DNA from: Catenuloplanes indicus
GTDB taxonomy: Bacteria; Actinomycetota; Actinomycetes; Mycobacteriales; Micromonosporaceae
Reading direction: 5' to 3'
Assembly (NCBI RefSeq): GCF_030813715.1
Contig: NZ_JAUSUZ010000001.1
Span: 1,488,001-1,552,000, forward strand
DNA length: 64,000 nt
A program made the position numbers and the translations under genes. The notes under the pieces were generated by a model. That model saw nothing but the letters and a program-made list of their open reading frames with translations. It did not search any database and was not told where the DNA came from. The stretch's first letter is position 1; each line of letters starts with the position of its first letter. Positions 16,416-25,600 of the stretch are shown in pieces.

Positions 16416-17588
16416 CCGGACGTCCCACTCCACGATCAGCCGGTCGAGCCCGCGGAAGTTGAGGCTGGGCCGCCAGGCCGGTTCTTCCCCGGATTCGGCC
16501 AGCCGTAGGCCGGGCAGGCGGTCGAACAGCGCGCGGAGCACGATGTCGCCCTCCAGCCGGGCCAGCCCGGAGCCGATGCAGAAATGCCGCCCGTGCCCGA
16601 ACGCGAGGTGCCGGGCCTGGCCGGTGCGCGTGAGGTCGAGCGTGTGCGGGTCCGGGAACGCGGCCGCGTCGCGGTTCGCCGCGCCGCAGACCAGCAGGAT
16701 CGGCTGCCCCTTCTCGATAGTCTTGCCGCCGAACTCCAGGTCCTCGGTGGCACGGCGCAGGATCATCGGGAGTGGGCTGTCGTACCGCAGCAGTTCCTCG
16801 ATCGCGGTCGCCGGGTCCTTCTCCAGCTTCGGCACCTCGCCGGGATGCCGCAGCAGCGCGAGCAGCGCGTTGCCGAGGAAGTGCGTGGTGGTCTCGTGCC
16901 CGGCCAGCAGCAGCAGGATCGTGTTCGCGATCGCCTCGTCCCGATCCAGGTCGCCGGGCCGCAGCAGCGCCTCCGGCCGGTCGATCAGCGAGTCGAAGTA
17001 GGTGACCATGCCGGTCACCCCACGGTCCGTGGCCGCCTTCTCCGCCGCGGTCAGCCGCGCGTTGCCGAACGCCACGGCCACGTCGTTCGACCAGGCGAGC
17101 AACCGCTCACGATCCTCCACGGGTACGTGGACGAGCGCGCAGATCGCGTTGAACGGCAACGGCACCGCGAGGTCGGCCACCATGTCCATCCGGCCACGCG
17201 GCAGCACGTCGTCGATGATGTCGTGGACCGCCTGGGTGATCATCGGCCGCAACGCCTCGACGGACCGGGCCGTGAAGGTGCGGCTGGCCGCCTTGCGCAG
17301 GCGGGTGTGCTCCAGCGCGTCCCGGTAGAGCATGGTCCGGGAGATCACGGTGGCGAACCGCTGGAGGTCGCCGGTGACCGCGTCCGGGTCCGGGAAGCGG
17401 ACGGAGGAGAGGCGGGGGTCACCGGCGCCGGCGCTGACCAGTTCGTGGCTGGTGACGACCCAGGCGCTGAGCGCACGATCCCAGTAGCACGGGTCTGCTT
17501 CACGCAGCCGGTCATAGAACCCGTAGATGTCCCGCTGCACCTCCGGCCGCACAGCGGCAAGCAACGTCCGGGGTCGGTCGGTCACCAC
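16413..17588 (-). CDS. Cytochrome P450
   Basis: 391-residue soluble bacterial P450 mono-oxygenase needing ferredoxin partners, which are not encoded nearby. The I-helix oxygen-binding motif is AGHETTTHFLG (about 228-238), the K-helix ExxR is in EELLRYD (about 265) and the heme-binding loop is FGHGRHFCIGSGLARLE with the thiolate Cys at residue 337. All catalytic elements are intact. GTG 17588 is the most upstream start; GTG 17585 is equally possible. The substrate is not predictable. It is same-strand and immediately upstream of the Ser/Thr kinase, and 33 kb from the PTM cluster, so a tailoring role there is not supported. Confidence 0.92.
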   Translation of the reverse strand: MVTDRPRTLLAAVRPEVQRDIYGFYDRLREADPCYWDRALSAWVVTSHELVSAGAGDPRLSSVRFPDPDAVTGDLQRFATVISRTMLYRDALEHTRLRKAASRTFTARSVEALRPMITQAVHDIIDDVLPRGRMDMVADLAVPLPFNAICALVHVPVEDRERLLAWSNDVAVAFGNARLTAAEKAATDRGVTGMVTYFDSLIDRPEALLRPGDLDRDEAIANTILLLLAGHETTTHFLGNALLALLRHPGEVPKLEKDPATAIEELLRYDSPLPMILRRATEDLEFGGKTIEKGQPILLVCGAANRDAAAFPDPHTLDLTRTGQARHLAFGHGRHFCIGSGLARLEGDIVLRALFDRLPGLRLAESGEEPAWRPSLNFRGLDRLIVEWDVR

Positions 17589-17820
17589 AGAACCTGCTTT
17601 CCAATACTCGGACGGGCGGATGAACGCTATCGTATCGATCCGACAAAAACGGCCCGAGACCCCGCAGTAACGGACAACCGGCGACAGCCATCGATGCCTG
17701 GCCGAGGACTGCCGCTACATCAATTGCAAAATGCAATCACAAGCGGTTCAGAGTTCTCAGCCAGGTAAAAGTGACCGAGGGCCGGACGTACGGCCGATCT
17801 CGAGCACGGAGGCAAATCTA

Positions 17821-17958
17821 CTATACGGGGCCGGATCCCTCGATTTCAAGATCGATACGCCCCTCGCCGCTTCGCAGCACCTCACCCAGTCCGAGCAATT
17901 CGGCCGAGGTACCGCCCAGTTCAATCTCGGCGAACAAATCCGACACCCGAACCCGCAT
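17821..17958 (-). pseudogene. Fragment of an immunity-like gene
   Basis: A 45-codon frame from ATG 17958 reads MRVRVSDLFAEIELGG, then TSAELLGLGEVLRSGEG and RIDLEIEGSG before a TAG. The amphipathic strand-helix-strand pattern looks like the start of a small soluble protein, and I have the impression of an immunity-type family, but it stops where a longer protein would be expected. I cannot name the family. Same strand as the RHS toxin and its immunity gene. Confidence 0.4.
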
Positions 17959-18406
17959 CAACACCCCAATAACGCCGACACCAGAGCAAACAATTGCTAT
18001 TCCGCATTGCAATCACACCGGCAACAACGATCACCACCTTTTCTTGGATCGTTCCAGTTGACACCCCCAATGGTCGACGAATCAGCAGGTGTGCGGATCG
18101 GCAAGCAGGCCAGAGCGAATCGGTCGGCCGCTCACTTTAGTCTCAAGGTTCATGCGAGCTATTGAAATTTATATCAAATCGCGCAAGCCCGAACGTATGG
18201 CCGGAGTTGCAATCGACCCTGCTTCCATCGGGGTCCAGGACGACACATCAGCGTACAACCATTACGAAACGTGAATCACCGACACACGTTACAAACGGCC
18301 GAGCTTGTGAATAACGATCGCGACCGAACCAAAAACCGACGCCAAATACGCCGACTACGAAGCCAGAGCCGAATGCATCGCGGCCGCATATTCCCTAAAT
18401 CGCCGA

Positions 18407-18633
18407 CTACCCCAGAATTGATAGCTCATCTCCACTGGAGTTCCAAATCCGCGACATCCGCCCACTCGGCTCGCTGACCGCAAGCCCGGTGGGCGAGTGC
18501 CTAATCGCACCTAACACCGACCCATCGACATCCGGCCATTCGACGATCATGTGATCACCGGGGTTGATCACATATTCGGCACCAGACGGCTCAAGGCAAC
18601 AGAAACGGAAGCATCTTTATTAGCCAATCTCAT
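18407..18633 (-). pseudogene. Frameshifted immunity-like gene remnant
   Basis: From ATG 18633 the frame reads MRLANKDASVSVALSRLVP and then hits a stop. A one-base frame change near 18577 continues with EYVINPGDHMIVEWPDVDG, then AIRHSPTGLAVSEPSG and RIWNSSGDELSILG to a TAG at 18409-18407. The second half has convincing protein character. A GGGGAGG ribosome-like sequence lies about 18 nt before the ATG, so the original N-terminus may differ. I read this as a small decayed gene of the toxin-immunity neighbourhood; its family is not identified. Confidence 0.5.
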
Positions 18634-18863
18634 AAACTTCAATCAGCTCAACCTCCCCAGCTCTCGAGATGGAAACTCATCAGTTCGGCTCTCGGCTGGG
18701 CGCTCGGACTGTTCGGCGAAATCTTCCGAACTTCATCGAGCCTTTTCATCCCGGCTTTGCAGGTGGCGGCGGGTATGACGGCCCCGGAGATCGATAGGCG
18801 CGAGGCTCCGGGCAAGACAGCAGCCGACCAAGATCCGACGGCCCGACCAGGGAAGCCCCACAC

Positions 18864-19140
18864 GTGCTGTCTTACCCCGCCACGCTCTCGTTATGGGCCT
18901 CACCCGCCCCGCCCGGCAGCACCCACGACCTCGCCGCCGCGCGCACCCACGGCACCATCGACGCCCTGGCCAGTGCCAACATCACCGTTCTCGCCGACAA
19001 GGCCTGCCTCGGCGCCCCCGACAACGCACACGTCCCGTACCGCGGCAGCCGCTGGCGCGCACTCTCCACCGCAGAGAAAACCGCCGACAAAGCACACGCA
19101 CGCCTACGAGCCATTGACCCGGAAGTCATTGCGACGTCCG
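18864..19140 (+). pseudogene. IS5-type transposase fragment
   Basis: About 90 codons resembling the central-to-C-terminal part of DDE transposases of the IS5/DDE_Tnp_4 type: GSTHDLAAARTHGTIDAL, then VLADKACLGAPDNAHVPY and STAEKTADKAHARLRA, matching the usual pattern of Asp in GSxHD, ADKGYxG and the AHARLR helix. The N-terminal half, the final Glu region and the inverted repeats are missing, so it is a dead remnant. It is the only mobile-element trace in the window and sits in the low-GC debris. Confidence 0.7.
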
Positions 19141-19243
19141 GCGAACCAGCACCGTCCCATATGACGTAGTTGGAAGATGAGGAGCACCGACGGTCATGCA
19201 CGGAGCGCTTCTCACGCCCATGCGGGCCAGCCAACTCCTGCCT

Positions 19244-19666
19244 CTACAACTCGAACGCAACCACACGGCCCCGAACACCTTCCAATACGGCTGCCGGCCC
19301 CAGAGAATCACCCTTGACGCAGCGCACGGAGTCATTAACGCCAGTGACGACCGACCGAGAAAAAACTACAGCCAGGAATTCGGAGGTTACAGCATTCGGA
19401 CCACCTTGCCTAAATGGCATCAGCCGTTCGAACACCTCTACCTCATTGTCGCCCAGCCAGTCAATCTCTGCAGAGATGCAAATCCAGCCTTCCATGAGCC
19501 GAATTCGGACATCATTCGCCCCGCAAAGCATCGCCTCAAGCGCGACCATCGAACCCAACTCCGAAGGATCATATCGACCCCCTCGAAAGAATCGGGCCTG
19601 CCCTCTCAAAATAAATTCGCGAGAATCGATAGGATTGAGGGGATTGATATTTTCAGGGCGAGACAC
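19244..19666 (-). CDS. Putative immunity protein for the RHS toxin tip
   Basis: 140-residue small soluble protein, no signal and no membrane segment. It starts MSRPENINPLNPIDSREFIL and contains SMVALEAMLCGANDVRIRL and WICISAEIDWLGDNEVEVF, a strand/helix mix typical of single-domain immunity proteins; I cannot name its family. GTG 19666 is preferred over GTG 19678 because GTGGGGAA stands just upstream. It overlaps the last 14 nt of the RHS gene, so toxin and partner are co-translated. GC is clearly below that of neighbouring genes and equal to the toxin tip, as expected when tip and immunity gene move together. The role is inferred from position and composition. Confidence 0.65.
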   Translation of the reverse strand: MSRPENINPLNPIDSREFILRGQARFFRGGRYDPSELGSMVALEAMLCGANDVRIRLMEGWICISAEIDWLGDNEVEVFERLMPFRQGGPNAVTSEFLAVVFSRSVVTGVNDSVRCVKGDSLGPAAVLEGVRGRVVAFEL

Positions 19667-22600
19667 TGATTTCCCCACTCGCTCTCAAACTGTTGAAGAG
19701 GTCAAACGCCCCGGTCGGGACATGAAACTCGTGACCTACGAAAGCCGGCGACTTCGGACCGATCGGAATCGGGCCGGATACCGCACCGGCATCACGCAGT
19801 TGAGCCATCGCGGCATCCGATATCCTCACCTTGATCACCGCACCAGTACCATTGCGAACCGCGAAGAACTCGGCATCGTCAATGTGTGTCGCCATGAAAA
19901 AACCACCTGGACCGTCGGTATGCTTAGCAGCCGCAGCGCTGGCATCGAGACCATTATTTAGAACATTCACTAGAGACTCTATGTCCGCACCATGATACAG
20001 CTCCGTGATGCCACAACCACCCGTATTGTGTACGAGCACCGGAGCGTTACCGGCGAATACATAGTACGTGTGAAGGTGGTCGACGGTCAGGTTGTAAGCC
20101 ATGGCGGTGCGCTTGGACCTGGCAACGGTGCCGATGACTTCTGATGTGCCACCGTCAGCGACTCGTAGGTGATCGCCCTGCGGGAGTTCGCCGGCGTGCC
20201 GCCACTGCTGATCGCGCTCGCTCCAGAAGGGATGATCCGCTGTCGTCGTGACCGTTCCGTCGGTGAGGCGGAGGTCCAGGAGATCGTCCTCGTGAGCCCA
20301 GACGCCGGTGACGGTGTACGCCCCTGCCTCCCCGGTTACCGGATCCTCCGCGTAGACGAGGTCTCCGACGCGAATCTCGGAGATCGGCTTACTGGAACCG
20401 TCCGCCATCAGGACCGGCGTCCCGGCAGAGAAGCTCCTCAGCACCGTGCAGGCCTCGCCGATTACGTCGGCAGCGTCATCTGCGACCTTGGTCGAGGCCT
20501 TCTCCCCGCCACGGAGCAGATCGAGGATTTTGCTGACCTTGGCAGCCTTGCCGACCGGAATCATGCCGGCGATCTCGAGGCCCGCGCCGACGTAGTTGCC
20601 GTTCTCTACCGCGTCCTTGGCGAGGGCGGCGCTGAACGGGATGCCGACGACCGGGATCCAGCTCATGAGTTCGGCGCCCTCGATGAAGGACTCATGGAGG
20701 ATCTGGTCGCTGACTTCGCACTCGTTGTGGTACTGACAGAGCCAGAAGGCGACAGCCTCGACGATCTCCTCGGGCTCGCGGACGGAGATGTGGCACCGGT
20801 TGTAGATGCCGGGGTTCCACATCTCACAGTTGTAGGACTCGATGTACTCGACGACGGTGGGGACGCGGTTCTTGGCGTTGGTGCCGATCGGGGTGTAGCG
20901 GGCGCCGTTGTTGACGACGCGGCCGCCGCCGGGGCGGCCCCAGCCGAGGGCGGCGCCGTCGGTCTGCTGGTCGCCGTCCCGGTCGCCCTTGCTCTCGCCG
21001 CCGCTGCCGCAGTCTGCGTAGTCGCAGTCGCGCAGGCCGGTGGGGTCGCTGAACGAGATCGGGTTGTTGTGGGCGTAGGCGTACGCGTTCCACTGCTGCG
21101 GGTCGGTCAGGTCCATGATCGGGTCGACGGAGATAAACCGGCCCAGTGCCGGGTCGTACTCGCGGGCGCCGATGTGGGTCAGGCCGGTCGGGTCGATGTC
21201 GCCGCCGACGAAGCCCTTGCCGTTCGGCCAGGTGACCGCCGCGCCACGGGTGCCGCCGTAGGGGTTCTGGCGGCGGACCGTCACGGCCTGGCTGCCGGCC
21301 GCGATCGCGATGCTCTGGGTGCCTTGGTGGTCGCTGAACAGCCAGGTCAGGCCGCTGATTTCATTCGTGGTGCGGGACGCGACGGTCTGGCCGCCGAACG
21401 AGTAGTACCGGGTGGCGACCTTGGTGTTGTCCGGGTTGAGGCGGACCTCCATGCCCGGGAGGTAAAGCGTTCGGCCGGTGCCGTCGCGACGGATCAGGCG
21501 GGTGCCGTCCGCGTCGTAGACGTACGACGTGGTGGTGTTGCCCTCGATCGTGGTGTACGCGCGGTTCTCCGCGTCCCAGGTGACGGTCTGGGTCCCGGCC
21601 ACGCCCGGCCGGCTGGTGGTGTTACCGGCCTGGTCGTAGCCGTAGGCGCGGTTGACCGGTGCCGCCACTCCGGAGGTGACCGTGCTGCTGCCGGTCACCG
21701 CGTGCGGGCGGACCGATTCCGGGCCGGACGGCGGGATCGCGTACGTGGTGGTGGCGTCGCCCGCGGCGGAGTGGTTCGTCTCGGTCTTGCGGTTGCCGAT
21801 CGCGTCGAACGTCCAGTCGGTCCAGTACGGTGCCGGGCCGCCGAGGTTCGCCAGGCTCGGTGCGGTGCCGCACGCGACGCCGGCCTTCGGGGTCCAGGCG
21901 GAGGTGAGCCGGCGCAGCTTGTCGTACCCGAAGCACTGGGTGTCACCCTTGTCCGATATGGACTGGACGTTGCCGGCCGCGTCCCAGACGTAGGTGCTGT
22001 CCGAGACGGTACCGGTGCCGGTCTCCGTGAGGATTTTCGAGCCCTGGAAACGCCGGGTGCCGTCCTCATAGTACGAGTTCGTGCTCTCGACGTAGACACC
22101 GGATCCGGTCTTGCGCCGGGTCAGGGTCGGCTCGCCCAGTGCCGTGTACTCCTGCAGCGTGACGTAGCTGCTGGCGGTCAGCTCGATGTTCGTCGTCAGC
22201 CCGGACGGCAGGCCGTTCACGGCGTCGTACACCGTCGTGACCTGCTCCGTGGTGAGGCTGCCCGCCTCCGGGTACGTCACCGTGGTCGGCGAGCCGTCCG
22301 CGCCCGCGTACCCGTAGACGAAGTTGTACGACCCGGCGAGCGCGCCCTCGGCGGCCGGGATGACGTAGTTGACCGACAGCGGCTGGTAGCGCACGTTGTA
22401 GGTGCGCATCTGCACCCGGTATTCGCTGCCGTTGTCGTACCGGATCGCTTGCGACAGCACGCCGCGCAGCGTGGGTCCGCCGGCCAGCCGGTCGTAGATC
22501 CACTCCGCGCGCTTGTTGCCGCTGGTGGAATCGTCGTACGTGGCCGTCTTCCGGCCGAGTACGTCGTACGAGTACGCGAGCACCTCACCGCGCGCGTCGG

Positions 22601-25600
22601 TCGTCTCGACAACGTCGCCGTATGCGTTGTACTTCGTGGTCATCGGCCCGCGGTCCGGGTCGTCGGCGCTGGTCTGGCGGCCCTTGATGTCGTAGCCGTA
22701 GGTCCACTCGTTCCCGGCCGGGTCGGTGACCTTCGCCAGGTGGCCCTTGCGGTCGTACGCGTACTTCGTGGCCAGGTAGTCACCGGCGACGCCCGCGTCC
22801 GTGGTGTGCTGCCGCAACTCGACCGGGCGGCCGCGGAAGTCGTTGATCGTGGTGGTCGGCACGTCACCGCGCGGCGGCGTCACGATCTTGCGGTCGCCGC
22901 CGTAGACGATGGTGCTGCGCCACTTCTCGACCTGGTTCGTCTGCCCCTCACCGGCCAGGAAAATCGTGTCCGTGCCCCGGCCGGCCAGGTCGTAGACGGT
23001 ACGGGTGACCGCCGGCACCGACCACTGCGGCTCACCCCACAGCACACCGGACGGATCGCCGAGCTCCGCGTGCGCGCCGTAGACGGTGGAGACCCGGCCC
23101 CACTCGTCGTAGTTCGTGTCCGCGACCACCCGATCGGCGCCGGTCGCGGTGCTCGTCTGGATCTGCCGGGCGCGCAGAAAACCGTCAAGGATCTCGTACG
23201 AGGCCAGGTAGTTGCCGCGGGCGTTCAGCGTCTCCGTCTTCGTGTACGGGTACGCGTTGCGGCCCGACGCGAAGCCGTACGTGTAGCGGGCGGACGGCTT
23301 GTCCTTCTTGTCCGCGTCCGCCTCGGCCCAGCCGACCTCCCACACCTTCGACACCCGGCCGAGCGCGTCGTACCTGATCGTCGCAACGCGTCCGTTGGGG
23401 TCCGTGGTCTTGGTCGTGACACCCCAGTACGGGCTCTTCTCCGTGGTCGTCGACCAGCCGAGCACGTTCGTGGTCTTCTCGGCGGTGATCGGGCCACCGG
23501 AGGCCGGGGTGTACACAGTCGTGATCGCGTTACCGCGCGAGTCGGTGACGCTGAGCGCCCGGCCGAACGCGTCCAGCGTGCCGATGGTGCCACTGACCTG
23601 CCACTGGGTGCCACCGGCGGCGGTCCAGCCATCGAGCACCTCGGTCTTCGTGATAGCACCGTAGGTGGGAACCGTATCCGGACTGCTTGCGCCGTCATAG
23701 TAGGTACGCGTGTCCGACACGATGTCGTCCGCGGAGGCCGGGTTCTTGCCGCACGCCAGAGCCGTCTTCGTGATCTGCTTCGGCAGCGCCACGATGTGCT
23801 TGACCGTGTTCCGGTTGTACGTGTTCACCGTGCACGACTCGTCGCCGGTCACCGCGGTGTCGCCGTCGTCCTGCACCTGGGTGATCGACCCGTAGGTGCC
23901 CTCGATCGTCGACTCGACCCGCCCGACCCGCCAGCCCGTGCCGACCGCCTCGCCACTGTGCACGACCCGGATGCCGGTGAACCGCGCGTGGACGGTGTCG
24001 GTGCCGATGGTCCGGGACGCGGTCGGCTCCGACTGCCACGGCACGTTGACCGTCTTGGCCAGCGGCTTGTCCTCGGTCCCGTTGTACATGACCGACTCGC
24101 GGATCATCCCGGCGAACGCCTTCTGATCGGTGACGTCCTCACCGAGGCTGGCCTTCGAGACCCGGCCTTCGATACCCCGCAGATACGTGGTCCGGGACAG
24201 CGTCATCGCCGCGCCACTGCCGACGCGCGTCTCGACCGTCTCGTACCCCCGGAACTGGCTCCAAGTCCGGCGCTTCGGCTTCGTGAAGCCGTTGTCGTCC
24301 GCGAACGCCCAGTACGGATCGCCCTTGTACGCGTACCGGGTCACCATCGACGGCGACCGGTGGTCCGCGAGCGGTGTGTCGTTCTCGACGACCTTGGTGA
24401 CCAGGTACTTGTGCCAATACTCGGTGATGTCCGCCCCGTCCGGATCCAGCGGGTTCGGGCCGATCACCGGATAGCACAGCTTCGTGTTCGACTGCGGCGA
24501 CGCGGGCAGGTTGCCGGCCTTGCACTCCGGCAGCGTGTACTCGATGTCGGTGGACGCGCCGGTCTCCGTGGTCAGCCGGGTCAGCCGCTGCCACGAGTTG
24601 GTCTGGTTGACGTCGGTCAGCACCCGGTTCGGCATCGGCGCCGGCGTGAACGTGATCGGCGGCATCGCGATCGCCTCACCGACCAGGCCGGTCTTCACGA
24701 TCGAGTCCAGCCACAGGCCCGCGTTCGTGCCGTCGTGCGGGCTCGGGAACGAGTGCGCGAACGTCCACGACGTGACCGGCTGGTACTTCGCCGGCGACAC
24801 CGTCGTGTCCCACACCTGCGTCGTGATCGACGCCAAACGCTTCGTCGACCAGAACGTCGGCGCGTAGTTCGTGCCGCAGTCGGTCGCGTCGAGCTTGCAC
24901 TCGCTGTCCCACGGCACGTCCGGCCAGCGCTCCGCGTTGTGGGTGCCGCAGTCGGCCAGGCACCGGTCCGCAGTGGCGAACAGCACCTGCCCGACCGGCT
25001 TGACCGACCGGTCAGACGTGCCGCGGTCCCAGGTGCCGTAGTCGATGCGCGCCAGCGTGCCGCCGCGCACGTAGTCGACGTTCTCGCTGCTCGTCGCCCG
25101 CGTGGCGTACTGGTTCTTCTCCTGCTCGTACCAGTAGGAGAGCGTGTTGCCCCGGGTGTCGACGACGTAGTCGAGGTTCCACCGCCACGCCTGGTCACAA
25201 CTCGACGCCGCGAACGTGGCCTGGTGGCACTCCTCACCGGAGTGGTTGCCGTACACCGGCACCGTGTAGACCGAGTTCGTCGCCGCACTCTGGCCCGGCA
25301 GATTGTTCTGGCCGAAGTAGTAGCGGGTGCCGTCGGTGCCGGTCAGCTCCCAGTATTCGCCGTTGTTGTCGCCGTTCGTGCCGTTGTTGAGACGCTTGAT
25401 GGTCCAGCCGGCCTCGGACCGGCCGTGCCAGCCCTTGCCCTCCTGGTAGATCAGCTCCGTCGACGAACCCTGGAAACTGATCGTCGCGTTGTCCGACCGC
25501 CAGCACAGATCCCCGGTCCGCATCGACTCCGGGTTGTTCGCCCCGTTCTCGGTATCCGCGTTACAGCCGATGTACTGCCGCTCGATATAGCCGGTCTCCA

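Larger units (their letters stand above)
17589..19243. other. Low-GC degenerate region next to the toxin locus
   Basis: 1.65 kb with distinctly lower GC than the rest, and no intact gene. It holds two broken immunity-like reading frames on the minus strand (17821-17958 and 18407-18633) and an IS5-type transposase remnant on the plus strand (18864-19140). Small frames elsewhere in it have no coding character. The composition and content suggest an accumulation of acquired and decayed toxin-immunity material downstream of the RHS gene. Confidence 0.7.

Noticed and set aside
16413-17588. The P450 as tailoring enzyme of the PTM cluster
   Set aside because: It is 33 kb away on the opposite strand with many unrelated genes between; PTM P450s are normally adjacent.
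18271-18477. Small plus-strand frames in the low-GC patch
   Set aside because: No start signals and basic random composition; the minus strand holds the recognisable fragments.
19170-19961. Plus-strand frames in the toxin 3' region
   Set aside because: They run through the immunity and toxin genes on the other strand, which show clear protein character and ribosome sites.
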